DNA of 60,130 bases from an uncultured Collinsella sp. (GTDB lineage: Bacteria > Actinomycetota > Coriobacteriia > Coriobacteriales > Coriobacteriaceae): contig CATYIV010000011.1 in NCBI GenBank assembly GCA_958407465.1, positions 1 through 60,130 of the forward strand, given 5' to 3'. Below, piece after piece: positions 37,605 through 45,728 of the stretch; position 1 is the stretch's first letter, and the number at the start of each line of letters is the position of its first letter. Under the pieces are notes generated by a model. It saw only the letters and a list, made by a program, of their open reading frames with translations, was not told where the DNA came from and ran no database searches. Both the position numbers and the translations under genes were made by a program.

Positions 37605-38314
37605 AGACCGATGCCCGCGACCGCGTAATCGTCGCCCTCGACTGCGATCGTGAACGTTCGCTCGAGCTCGCCCACGAGCTTTCGGGCCATGCCGCCTGGC
37701 TCAAGGTTGGCATGACGCTCTATTACGCTGAGGGCCCCGAGATCGTCAAGACCTTTAAGGACCTGGGCTTTAAGGTCTTCCTTGACCTTAAGTTCCATGA
37801 TATTCCGCATCAGGTTCGCGGTGCCGCCCGTTCGGCCTCGCTTGCCGGTGCCGACCTGCTCTCGGTTCACGGCTTGGGTTCGGGCGCCATGCTCGCTGCC
37901 TGCCGCGAGGGTGCCGAGGAGGCGCGCGAGGACCGCGCCAAGCTCGTCGCCATCACCGTGCTCACGAGCATGAATCAGGATGCCTTGAGCGAGATCGGCG
38001 TCGAGTCGCCCGTGGCCGAGGAGGCCGCCCGCCTGGCAAAGCTCGCTCAGGCCAACGGCATCGATGGCATCGTGTGCTCGCCGATGGAGGCTCACGACAT
38101 GCGTGAGCTGCTGGGCCCTGATGCCCTGATCGTGACTCCGGGTGTGCGTCCGGTGGGTGCCGCCTTAGGTGACCAGTCCCGCGTGGCGACGCCTTCCCAG
38201 GCTATCGAGCGTGGCGCAAGCCACATTGTGGTGGGCCGTCCCATCACCGGTGCCGACGATCCGGTTGCCGCCTTTGACGCCATCGTCGCTGAGCTGGTCG
38301 AAAACGTCGCGTAA
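37598..38314 (+). CDS. pyrF: Orotidine 5'-phosphate decarboxylase
   Basis: PyrF decarboxylates OMP to UMP. The 238-residue protein has the signature VFLDLKFHDIPHQVRGAAR (about residues 59-77), with the catalytic Lys and Asp residues, and the phosphate-binding VTPGVRP and IVVGRPIT near the C-terminus. It overlaps pyrD by 7 nt. pyrE (orotate phosphoribosyltransferase) and carAB are not in the window and must lie elsewhere. Confidence 0.96.
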   Translation: MLETDARDRVIVALDCDRERSLELAHELSGHAAWLKVGMTLYYAEGPEIVKTFKDLGFKVFLDLKFHDIPHQVRGAARSASLAGADLLSVHGLGSGAMLAACREGAEEAREDRAKLVAITVLTSMNQDALSEIGVESPVAEEAARLAKLAQANGIDGIVCSPMEAHDMRELLGPDALIVTPGVRPVGAALGDQSRVATPSQAIERGASHIVVGRPITGADDPVAAFDAIVAELVENVA

Positions 38315-38359
38315 AAGATTCCCCTAAGTCACCACTTTTGGGTTTCATTAGCACAAAAT

Positions 38360-38417
38360 AGCCCCTGTGCCTGCGTAAACTTTCCCATCCTTTGTGTGGA
38401 ATCGCAGGTCAGGGGCT
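38360..38417 (+). terminator. Hairpin after pyrF, possible operon end
   Basis: A long stem with one bulge (38360-38375 with 38403-38417) closes a 27-nt loop that can itself pair (TTTCC/GGAA). It lies 45 nt after pyrF. The 3' side is TAACTTTG, so the T-run is weak and termination uncertain. Confidence 0.45.
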
Positions 38418-38436
38418 TAACTTTGGGCGCAGTATA

Positions 38437-38465
38437 TTGCACTTTTTGCGGGTATCGTCTAACCT
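38437..38465 (+). promoter_or_regulatory. Candidate promoter of mihF-gmk-rpoZ-thiI
   Basis: TTGCAC (38437-38442), a 17-nt spacer and TAACCT (38460-38465). A second possible extended -10 (TGC-TAAAAT, 38501-38509) lies downstream, inside an inverted repeat GGCATTTT/AAAATGCC (38481-38488 and 38505-38512) that could be an operator or, in RNA, a hairpin just before the mihF ribosome site. Confidence 0.5.
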
Positions 38466-38553
38466 ATGGAGCCGCGATTGGGCATTTTGTACGTTCTACG
38501 TGCTAAAATGCCAATTATTGAATCAGATATAACCCAACTACTTGGAGGTACGA

Positions 38554-38862
38554 ATGGCACTCCCTCAGCTTACCGATGAGCAGCGCAAGCAGGCTCTTGA
38601 GAAGGCTGCTGCCGCACGTCACGCCCGCGCTGAGCTTCGCGAGCAGATCAAGAAGGGCGAGAAGTCCCTTGAGTCCGTGCTCAACTCCGATGACCCCATC
38701 GCTTCCCGCATGAAGGTTTCCACCCTCATCGAGTCTCTCCCTGGTTATGGCAAGGCCAAGGCCGCCAAGATCATGGAGGAGCTCGGTATCTCCGCTACCC
38801 GTCGCGTCCAGGGCCTCGGCGTCCGTCAGCGCGAGCAGCTCCTCGAGCAGCTGACCAAATAA
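38554..38862 (+). CDS. mihF: Integration host factor, actinobacterial type (mIHF)
   Basis: mIHF is a monomeric nucleoid-associated protein of Actinobacteria that bends DNA through an H2TH/HhH-type domain. It is unrelated in fold to E. coli IHF. The 102-residue protein has an N-terminal basic helix (DEQRKQALEKAAAARHARAE, about residues 7-26) and IESLPGYGKAKAAKIMEELG with RRVQGLGVRQREQLL at the C-terminus. The ATG at 38554 has GGAGG 7 nt upstream. It directly precedes gmk, the conserved actinobacterial order, and is a useful phylum marker for this window. Confidence 0.95.
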   Translation: MALPQLTDEQRKQALEKAAAARHARAELREQIKKGEKSLESVLNSDDPIASRMKVSTLIESLPGYGKAKAAKIMEELGISATRRVQGLGVRQREQLLEQLTK

Positions 38863-39432
38863 GTGAGCGCTCAGGATTCCAAGCTCTTTGTGATTTCTGG
38901 ACCGTCAGGCGCAGGCAAGGGTACGCTCGTCACTCGTGTGCGCGAGCGCCGCTCGAACCTGGGCCTGACGGTTTCGGCTACCACGCGAGCACCACGCAAA
39001 GGTGAGGTCGACGGCGTCAACTACTTTTTTCTGACGCGCGAGGAGTTCGACCGCCGCGTGGCAAACGGCGAGTTTGTTGAGTGGGCCGAGGTCCACGGTA
39101 ACTGCTACGGCACGTTGGTGAGCGAGGTCACATCCAAGCTCGCCTCGGGCGCGTCTCTGATTTTGGAGATCGATGTCCAGGGCGCCCTGCAGGTGAAGGA
39201 GCGTTTCCCCGAGGCCGTGCTGATCTTTATCAAGCCGCCTTCGCTTGAGGTGCTCCGCGAGCGTTTAGTCGGTCGCGGTACCGAGACGCCCGAGACGATT
39301 GAGCTGCGTATGGCAAACGCCGCCGATGAGCTTGCCCTTGCCGACCGCTACGACGACGTCGTGGTTAACGACGATCTCGACCGCGCGACCGATGAACTCG
39401 TTCGCGTTCTCGATATGCATGAAAGGAACTGA
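38863..39432 (+). CDS. gmk: Guanylate kinase
   Basis: Gmk phosphorylates GMP to GDP. The 189-residue P-loop kinase has FVISGPSGAGKGTLVTRV (about residues 9-26), SATTRAPRKGEVDGVNYFF and ILEIDVQGALQVKE. The GTG at 38863 begins right after the mihF stop, with no separate leader, so it is translationally coupled. rpoZ follows after 5 nt, as in many bacteria. Confidence 0.96.
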   Translation: MSAQDSKLFVISGPSGAGKGTLVTRVRERRSNLGLTVSATTRAPRKGEVDGVNYFFLTREEFDRRVANGEFVEWAEVHGNCYGTLVSEVTSKLASGASLILEIDVQGALQVKERFPEAVLIFIKPPSLEVLRERLVGRGTETPETIELRMANAADELALADRYDDVVVNDDLDRATDELVRVLDMHERN

Positions 39433-39437
39433 GGTCC

Positions 39438-39719
39438 GTGTCCGTTGTAAAGCCTTGCATTGACGATCTTCTGGAGAAGACCGATCACAACCGCTTCCTG
39501 CTCGCTTCGCTTGCCTCCAAGCGCGCCTGCGACATCAATAGCATGCTGCGTGGCCAGCACAACCGCGTGCTTGCCGTCCAGGATGTCGATGACATCACCA
39601 TCGGGCTTTCCGGTGCCGATACCATCTCGATGGCTATGGACGAGATTGTCGACGGCGACATCTCTTACGACGAGGCCCGTTACGAGAAGGCGCTCGGCCA
39701 CAAGGTTGCTGAAGCCTAA
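39438..39719 (+). CDS. rpoZ: DNA-directed RNA polymerase omega subunit
   Basis: Omega binds the C-terminus of beta-prime and aids RNA polymerase assembly. The 93-residue protein has the recognisable N-terminal KPCIDDLLEKTDHNRFLLASLASKRA region and a C-terminal acidic/Ala-rich end. The GTG at 39438 follows GAAAGGAAC. It lies after gmk and its stop abuts the thiI ATG. Confidence 0.9.
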   Translation: MSVVKPCIDDLLEKTDHNRFLLASLASKRACDINSMLRGQHNRVLAVQDVDDITIGLSGADTISMAMDEIVDGDISYDEARYEKALGHKVAEA

Positions 39720-40964
39720 ATGGCGGCTCGCGTCTGCCTGGTCCACTATCACGAGGTTGGACTGAAGGGTAAGAACCGCGCACATTTTGAGCATATCCTC
39801 ATGGATAACATCAAGGCGGCCTTGGCCGCCTTTTCCGTGAATGCCGTGTCTCGAATTTCCGGTTATATCCTCGTGACCTTTAACGAGCATCAGGCCGATG
39901 AGGCGGCGCGTGTCATTCGCACCGTTCCCGGCGTTGCCCGTGTATCTTTGGCGTATCACACTAACCGCGACCCGCAGGAGTACTGTGCCGCCGCCGTCAA
40001 GGCGCTGCGCGAGTTTGGTCCTTTCGATTCGTTTAAGGTGCACGCCAAGCGCTCCAATACCGACTATGAGCTCACCTCGATTGATATCAATCGTCAGGTG
40101 GGTGAGGTACTGTGCGAGGCCTTCCCCGATAAAAAGGTTCAAATGCACGACCCCGATGCGATGGTGCACGTACTGGTGGTCCAGGGTAGCGTCTACGTGT
40201 ATGCGCGCTCCGAGCGTGGCGTGGGCGGTCTGCCGGTGGGTTCTGCCGGCAAGGTCGTGACGCTGTTGTCGTCGGGTATCGATTCTCCGGTGGCGACCTG
40301 GATGCTCGCGCGTCGCGGCGCGGTGTGCGTGCCGGTACATTTCTCCGGTCGTCCGCAGACGCCCGATACGAGCGAGTATTTGGTGCAGGACATCATCCGT
40401 GCGCTTGAGCCGGGTGTCCAGATCGGCCGCCTGTACGTGGTGCCGTTTGGCGACTGCCAGCGTGAGATTTCGGTCACCTGTCCCAGCAACCTGCGCGTGA
40501 TTATGTATCGCCGCATTATGTATTCGGTTGCCGAGCGCATTGCACACATCGAGGGTGCCAAGGCTATCGTTACGGGCGAATCACTTGGGCAGGTTGCCTC
40601 CCAAACGCTTGAGAACATCATGGCCGTCAACGAGGCCGTGAAGATCCCCGTGTTCCGTCCTCTCATCGGTTCGGACAAGCAGGAGATCATCGCGCGCGCC
40701 GAGGAGATCGGCACGTTCGATATCTCGACTGAGGCCGCTCCCGACTGCTGCACGCTATTTATGCCGCGCCGTCCCGAGACGCACGCTAAACTCGATGCCG
40801 TGCATGAGGCCTGGGAGTTGTTCGATCACGAGGAGATGATCGAGCGCCTGCTCAAACAGACCGAGTACATCGACTTCGAGAGCAACACGTATAAGGCCCC
40901 CAAGACCTTAAAACGCAAACATTCGGAGCTTGCTCCGCGTGAGATTTACCAAGATCACGAGTAA
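39720..40964 (+). CDS. thiI: tRNA 4-thiouridine synthase ThiI
   Basis: ThiI uses ATP to adenylate U8 of tRNA and insert sulfur, and may also deliver sulfur for thiamine. The 414-residue protein has an N-terminal ferredoxin-like and THUMP domain (about 1-170), the PP-loop LLSSGIDSPVATWML (about residues 182-196) and TGESLGQVASQTLENI. The C-terminal rhodanese domain of the E. coli enzyme is absent, as in Bacillus, so sulfur should come from a dedicated cysteine desulfurase. The ATG at 39720 abuts the rpoZ stop. A strong terminator follows. Confidence 0.94.
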   Translation: MAARVCLVHYHEVGLKGKNRAHFEHILMDNIKAALAAFSVNAVSRISGYILVTFNEHQADEAARVIRTVPGVARVSLAYHTNRDPQEYCAAAVKALREFGPFDSFKVHAKRSNTDYELTSIDINRQVGEVLCEAFPDKKVQMHDPDAMVHVLVVQGSVYVYARSERGVGGLPVGSAGKVVTLLSSGIDSPVATWMLARRGAVCVPVHFSGRPQTPDTSEYLVQDIIRALEPGVQIGRLYVVPFGDCQREISVTCPSNLRVIMYRRIMYSVAERIAHIEGAKAIVTGESLGQVASQTLENIMAVNEAVKIPVFRPLIGSDKQEIIARAEEIGTFDISTEAAPDCCTLFMPRRPETHAKLDAVHEAWELFDHEEMIERLLKQTEYIDFESNTYKAPKTLKRKHSELAPREIYQDHE

Positions 40965-40974
40965 ATTTGTGCAT

Positions 40975-41007
40975 AGACCGACGATGCGCCTGCATCGTCG
41001 GTCTTTT
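40975..41007 (+). terminator. Rho-independent terminator after thiI
   Basis: A perfect 13-bp stem (40975-40987 with 40992-41004) with a 4-nt loop is followed by TTTTGC. It separates thiI from comEA. The 170 nt beyond it contain repeated GGTTTTGG-type runs (about 41080-41120) and a TTGACC (41099-41104) without a good -10. Confidence 0.9.
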
Positions 41008-41177
41008 GCTATCTGGGCATTTTGCGGCTAAGTGTTCATTTGCTGACGTGTGCCTGAATAAATGGACAGATTTGTGCAAGGTTTTGGTCGGTTTTTGGTT
41101 TGACCGCTAAAACCGGTTTTGGAGCGTAGCTGTTGCGGAGTTCCTTTCCTGACACGATGGTGTTGGGAGGTTTTGCT

Positions 41178-41891
41178 ATGGCGCAGCGCGAACAACACGA
41201 ACGGGTCAAAAAGATGGACCGCTTGGCGGACAAGCTGTTCGGTCATAAGGCGGTGGTCGTGGCGATACTGGTCGTCATTGCGATGGCGAGCGGCTTGGCG
41301 ATGGCGAACCTTGGCGGCGGTGCCGGCGGCGTGTCGTTTGAGCGCACTGACGGTTCAGACTCGTTGGTGGAGCCGGGATCCGGCGATGCCTCGAGCGGAA
41401 AGACATCCGAAGGCTCTTCGTCTAAGGCGTCTGCCGCGGCAGAAGTCTATGTCGATGTTGATGGCGCTGTTGTGTCGCCCGGTGTATACAGGCTCAAAGA
41501 CGGCGCGCGGGTGGCTCAGGCGATTGATGCCGCCGGCGGGCTGGCGCCTGAGGCAGACGTTACGGGGCTCAATCGGGCATCTAAGGTCGTCGATGGACAG
41601 AAGATTCACGTTCCAACGGTAGGGGAGCAGCAGACGTCCATTGCGGAAGCCGGTGTTGATGGTGGGGCTTTCGCATCATCGGGCGTGAGTGGCGCAACAG
41701 GCCTAGTAAATATCAATACGGCAAGCGCGGCAGAACTGCAGACGCTCTCGGGCATCGGTCCCTCCATGGCACAGTCGATTATCGATGAGCGGACAAAGAA
41801 CGGTGCTTTTGCCTCGGTTGACGATCTGATGCGTGTATCGGGAATCGGCGAGAAGAAGCTTGCCAAAATCAAAGATTGCATCTGCGTATGA
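41178..41891 (+). CDS. comEA: Competence protein ComEA (membrane-anchored DNA receptor)
   Basis: ComEA binds extracellular double-stranded DNA at the cell surface in transformation. The 237-residue protein has a short cytoplasmic N-terminus, one membrane helix (about residues 27-43), a low-complexity Ser/Gly linker and an SLBB domain (about 86-140, YVDVDGAVVSPGVYRLKDG). Two C-terminal helix-hairpin-helix motifs (VNINTASAAELQTLSGIG and FASVDDLMRVSGIGEKKL) lie in the last 70 residues. GGGAGG lies 7 nt before the ATG. It overlaps comEC by 4 nt. Confidence 0.93.
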   Translation: MAQREQHERVKKMDRLADKLFGHKAVVVAILVVIAMASGLAMANLGGGAGGVSFERTDGSDSLVEPGSGDASSGKTSEGSSSKASAAAEVYVDVDGAVVSPGVYRLKDGARVAQAIDAAGGLAPEADVTGLNRASKVVDGQKIHVPTVGEQQTSIAEAGVDGGAFASSGVSGATGLVNINTASAAELQTLSGIGPSMAQSIIDERTKNGAFASVDDLMRVSGIGEKKLAKIKDCICV

Positions 41892-44191
41892 GTGCGACCG
41901 AGCGCGAGCATGTGATGCCTCCGCGGCCCCTGATGCCGTGGACGATGGCCCTGTGTGCCGGCATGTGCATGAGCTGCGCCTCGGTGCTCAACGTGGCCGC
42001 TGATGCGCTGCTAAGGGAGCAGGCGCCGGCGGTCGGGCTGCTATGGGCCATTCCCGTTGCGACGACGGTATTCGTTGTGCTGGCTCAATCTTGTGCGCGG
42101 CTTGCCCCTTTGAAGCGGTGGTTGTATGCCGCGTCCGTCGGTCTCGTGGCGGGAGCGGTCGTCTCGGCGTGGTGGGCTGTGGGTGCGCTCAGCGCCTCGA
42201 AGGCGCTCGACGGTCGAGCGGCAAGCGGCCTCGAGTTTATCGTGCAGGGCGATCCATCCATAAACGACGACGTGTATTCCTATACCTGCGAGGCACGCGC
42301 GGACGGTAAGAACTTGGCAACGGTTCGCCTATCGTGCGACCGCGAGCTCAAGATCGGGGCGTACGTGCGTGTTATCGGTCGCGTTTCACGTTTTGAGAAC
42401 GATGCGTATGGACGATCGCGCGTGCTCCGAGGCGAGGTGCGCAAGGTTAAAGTCGTTCGGATTGTGTCGGCCGATGAGGGCTCTCCGGGACCGCTGCTTC
42501 GGCTGCGAAATGGGCTGCTTGCGTCCATCGCGCCTGCGACCGACCCGGCGCGTGCACTCATAGCCGGTGTCGTCTGCGGTCGTTCGGCCGAACTGCGCGC
42601 CCAGCCGGCGGGCGACTGGTTTTCGGTGACGGGAACGGCGCATCTTATAGCCGTCTCCGGCAGCCATTTGGCTATCGTGGGATTTGTAATCGAGGGTGTA
42701 TTGCAAAAGACTCGCTGCTCACGTGGTGTTCAGCGGGCGATATTGGCGATGGCACTTGTGGGCTACACTGCCTTTACGGGCGCGTCTCCCTCGGCCGTGC
42801 GCGCGTGCTGCATGGTGTTCGCGACGCTTGTCGTAAACGGCGCGGGGCGTCGCCGGCACGGCGCATCGGCACTCTTCGTAACCATGTCCATCTTTGTGCT
42901 ACTGCGGCCGACGGTGCTGTTCGAGATGGGCTTTCAGCTCTCGTGTGCCAGCGTCTTAGCCATTCTGTGCTTTTGCCCCTATGCGACCTACGCTTTGGGT
43001 GAGCTGGGTGTGCCATCGGGCGTTGCCAACATACTTTCCGTCACGCTGTGCTCGCAACTGGCAACACTTCCCATTACCATTCCTGCCTTCGGTACGTTCT
43101 CGCTCATTGCTCCGCTGGCAAATGCAGTCATCGGTCCGGTGGTGAGCGTACTGCTTGCTGTGTCGATCGTGCTGGTTCCCTTTTCGCTCGTGGAACCGTT
43201 GCGGATTTGGGCGCTCGTTGTGCCCATGGTTGCCGCCCGTTGCGCACTGTTCTTCGAGCAGCTGTTTGCCGCCGTGCCTGGTGCATCTGTGAGTGTGCCG
43301 CCCGATAGCATGTGGATTTACCTAGTGCCGTGTTTGCTGGCGGTTCTGTTGGTCTGGTGGCCGCGTCCCCGTGCACGTCCTATGGCGGTGGGGCTTTCAT
43401 GCCTGGTGCTCTTGGCTGCGATTCCGTACGTCTACTGGGATCGATTCGCTCCGCCTTCGGTGACGGTGCTCGATGTGGGCCAGGCGGATGCGATTCTTAT
43501 CCGCCAGGGCGACGCATTAGCACTCGTCGACTGCGGGCTCGATGAGCGCGTGGTAGCGGCGTTGGTTCGCAATAACGTGCACCATATCGATGCCGTCTTT
43601 GTGACGCATTGGGATGAGGATCACTGGGGTGGTCTACCTGCCGTGCTCGAACAGTTTTCGGTCGGAACGATTGCCGTGGCGGCGGATGCGTTGGAGGATG
43701 CTCCTGCCGAGGTATTGAATCGACCTGGCGTTGAGTATCGGCAGGTGCGCCGTGGGGATACGGTCGACATCGGCTCATTTTGTGCCCGCGTGATGTGGCC
43801 GTTCGAGTCCGTAGATGGCGAGGGAAATGAGGACTCGCTTGTCCTGCTACTCTCTTATGTTCAGGAAGGCAAGAGCCTGCGTATGCTCCTCACTGGTGAT
43901 GCCGAGCTCGACCAAGAACGGGAATTCGTGCAGGAGGTGGGGGATATCGATGTCCTTAAACTTGGGCATCACGGCTCCAAGGTTTCAGTCGATGGTGAGT
44001 TGCTGGATGTCCTGAGACCCGAGCTTTCCCTCGCGAGCGCCGGCAAGGGGAATCGATACGGTCATCCGTCGGATGCCTGCATCGATGCCGTTCAGGAAGC
44101 GGGCGGTGCGTTCGCATGCACCATCGAACACGGTGATATCACCATCAGCCCGACCGCAAAGGGCTTTGCGATGCGATGCCAGCGACCGTGA
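41888..44191 (+). CDS. comEC: ComEC/Rec2 DNA-uptake channel protein
   Basis: ComEC forms the inner-membrane channel for single-stranded DNA during transformation. The 767-residue protein has an N-terminal soluble OB-like segment, the competence domain with many membrane helices (about residues 220-500, GTAHLIAVSGSHLAIVGF at its start) and a C-terminal metallo-beta-lactamase domain (about 520-760) with VTHWDEDHWGGL and LKLGHHGS. The ATG at 41888 overlaps the comEA stop. The order comEA-comEC-holA-rpsT-lepA is widely conserved in Gram-positives. Confidence 0.93.
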   Translation: MSATEREHVMPPRPLMPWTMALCAGMCMSCASVLNVAADALLREQAPAVGLLWAIPVATTVFVVLAQSCARLAPLKRWLYAASVGLVAGAVVSAWWAVGALSASKALDGRAASGLEFIVQGDPSINDDVYSYTCEARADGKNLATVRLSCDRELKIGAYVRVIGRVSRFENDAYGRSRVLRGEVRKVKVVRIVSADEGSPGPLLRLRNGLLASIAPATDPARALIAGVVCGRSAELRAQPAGDWFSVTGTAHLIAVSGSHLAIVGFVIEGVLQKTRCSRGVQRAILAMALVGYTAFTGASPSAVRACCMVFATLVVNGAGRRRHGASALFVTMSIFVLLRPTVLFEMGFQLSCASVLAILCFCPYATYALGELGVPSGVANILSVTLCSQLATLPITIPAFGTFSLIAPLANAVIGPVVSVLLAVSIVLVPFSLVEPLRIWALVVPMVAARCALFFEQLFAAVPGASVSVPPDSMWIYLVPCLLAVLLVWWPRPRARPMAVGLSCLVLLAAIPYVYWDRFAPPSVTVLDVGQADAILIRQGDALALVDCGLDERVVAALVRNNVHHIDAVFVTHWDEDHWGGLPAVLEQFSVGTIAVAADALEDAPAEVLNRPGVEYRQVRRGDTVDIGSFCARVMWPFESVDGEGNEDSLVLLLSYVQEGKSLRMLLTGDAELDQEREFVQEVGDIDVLKLGHHGSKVSVDGELLDVLRPELSLASAGKGNRYGHPSDACIDAVQEAGGAFACTIEHGDITISPTAKGFAMRCQRP

Positions 44192-44269
44192 CGACGTCGA
44201 TGGCGTGTGGTGGGCCCCTGGGCTAGAATGGCACGGAACGAATACGAAGGCCTGCGGGAGGGGAGCGTA

Positions 44270-45232
44270 ATGTCCGAAACCGGTCTGCTGCCGGCATATC
44301 TGATCGTCGGTACCGACGGCGTCAAGCGCGATCACGCCGTCTCGCGTATGAAGGCGCGTCTGGAAAAGTCGGGAATGGTCGAGTTCAACCTCGACGAGCG
44401 CGACATGACCAAGGACCCCGATATCGAGTCCATTATCGGATCGCTTAACACCTTTCCGATGGGCAGCGAGTTTCGCTTGGTAATCCTTGATGGCTGCTCA
44501 AAGCTCGCTAAGGCGGTCTCGGAGCCGCTTGTCGACTATCTGGCGAGTCCCAGCCCCACGACGGTCTGCCTCATCATCGCCGACTCGCTTGCCAAGAACA
44601 CGCGCCTGTATAAGGCGATCGCCAAAATCGACAAGAAGGCCGTGATCGATTGCTCCGGCACCAAGCGCTGGGAGTTACCGCGCCGCGTGCAACAGATGGC
44701 GACGCAGCACGGCAAGTCGATCTCGACGGCGGCCGCCGAGGAGCTCGTCTCGCGTTCGGGTGAAAACACTCGCATGCTCGATAACGATTTGGCTAAGCTT
44801 GCCCAGATGGTCGAGGCGCCCCAGATTGAGCTTGCTGATGTGGAGCGCTGGATTGTGCGCACGGCCGAAGTCCAGCCCTGGGACTTTCTCAATGCGGTCT
44901 CGGCCCGTGACATGCGACGCTCGCTCGAGCTCTTCAATCTACTGCCCGCCAAGAGCTACGTGTGGACTTACACATTGCTGTGCGGCCGCATCCGCGAGCT
45001 TATCGTTGCCAAGGCGCTCGATGCGCGCGGACAGGGTCGTGAGCTGGCCGCAACGCTTAAGCTCCAGTCCTGGCAGGTCAAGAATCACCTGACCTGGGCA
45101 CGTCGCTTTTCGATGGCAGAGCTCGTTGCCGCGCTCGAGGGCGCGGTCGATGTGGAGCTCGCGCTGAAGGGTTCGGCCGATTCTCAGACCGCGCTTTTGC
45201 TCTGGATTACGTACATCTTGAGAAAATCGTGA
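44270..45232 (+). CDS. holA: DNA polymerase III delta subunit
   Basis: Delta opens the beta sliding clamp as part of the clamp loader. The 320-residue protein has the weakly conserved AAA+-like fold starting PAYLIVGTDGVKRDHAVSRM, then FRLVILDGCSKL and a helical collar domain at the C-terminus (QSWQVKNHLTWARRFSMAEL). The ATG at 44270 follows GGGAGGGGAG. Identification rests on overall similarity plus the position after comEC and before rpsT. A TAGAAT -10-like box is at 44224-44229. Confidence 0.9.
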   Translation: MSETGLLPAYLIVGTDGVKRDHAVSRMKARLEKSGMVEFNLDERDMTKDPDIESIIGSLNTFPMGSEFRLVILDGCSKLAKAVSEPLVDYLASPSPTTVCLIIADSLAKNTRLYKAIAKIDKKAVIDCSGTKRWELPRRVQQMATQHGKSISTAAAEELVSRSGENTRMLDNDLAKLAQMVEAPQIELADVERWIVRTAEVQPWDFLNAVSARDMRRSLELFNLLPAKSYVWTYTLLCGRIRELIVAKALDARGQGRELAATLKLQSWQVKNHLTWARRFSMAELVAALEGAVDVELALKGSADSQTALLLWITYILRKS

Positions 45233-45284
45233 TGATACCTGCCTATTTGACAAATTCGTTCTATCCCTTTGAGGGGGAGCGTGC

Positions 45285-45290
45285 TATAGT
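45285..45290 (+). promoter_or_regulatory. Candidate extended -10 of rpsT
   Basis: TATAGT preceded by TGC lies 75 nt before the rpsT GTG. The TTGACA at 45247-45252 is too far away (32 nt) to serve as its -35. The leader contains a duplicated AAGGAACTC (from about 45341 and 45352), of which the second is the likely ribosome site. Confidence 0.5.
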
Positions 45291-45365
45291 AGGCGCTTGC
45301 ATGACCTCACCGTGTCTCAGAGGTGTCATACATTTTTTGCAAGGAACTCGAAAGGAACTCCAGAA

Positions 45366-45632
45366 GTGGCAAACATCAAGTCTCAGAAGAAGCGTATCCG
45401 CACCAATGAGGCAGCTCGCATGCGTAACAAGGCTGTCAAGTCCGAGCTCAAGACGCTGACCAAGCACGTCCAGTCCGCCGTCGCCGAGGGCGACGCCGAG
45501 AAGGCCCAGGCTGCCCTCAAGACCGTCACCAAGCGTCTCGACATGGCTGCCGCCAAGCATGTTATCCACAAGAACCAGGCTTCCAACCGCAAGTCCGGTC
45601 TTGCCAAGCTCGTGAACAGCATCAACGCCTAA
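45366..45632 (+). CDS. rpsT: 30S ribosomal protein S20
   Basis: S20 is an early-assembling helical protein of the small subunit. It is 88 residues from the GTG at 45366 and starts [25 protein letters not shown] in part; its C-terminus is the typical [16 protein letters not shown]. Non-ATG starts are known for S20 and take part in its autoregulation in E. coli. It is a single-gene unit with its own promoter and terminator between holA and lepA. Confidence 0.97.
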   Translation: MANIKSQKKRIRTNEAARMRNKAVKSELKTLTKHVQSAVAEGDAEKAQAALKTVTKRLDMAAAKHVIHKNQASNRKSGLAKLVNSINA

Positions 45633-45668
45633 GTTGTAAATTTCACACCACACAGATTACGCGCATAA

Positions 45669-45703
45669 ATGGAGCCTGTTTTATGGAACAGGCTCCATTT
45701 TTT
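45669..45703 (+). terminator. Rho-independent terminator after rpsT
   Basis: A 12-bp stem (ATGGAGCCTGTT from 45669 with AACAGGCTCCAT to 45698) and short loop are followed by TTTTTT. It lies 37 nt after rpsT, only 26 nt before lepA. Confidence 0.9.
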
Positions 45704-45728
45704 GTATCGCTCGGGTAAGATAGTCCGC

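Noticed and set aside
45247..45290. TTGACA at 45247 paired with TATAGT at 45285 as a classical promoter
   Set aside because: The spacing is 32 nt, far outside 15-20. The extended -10 alone is more plausible.
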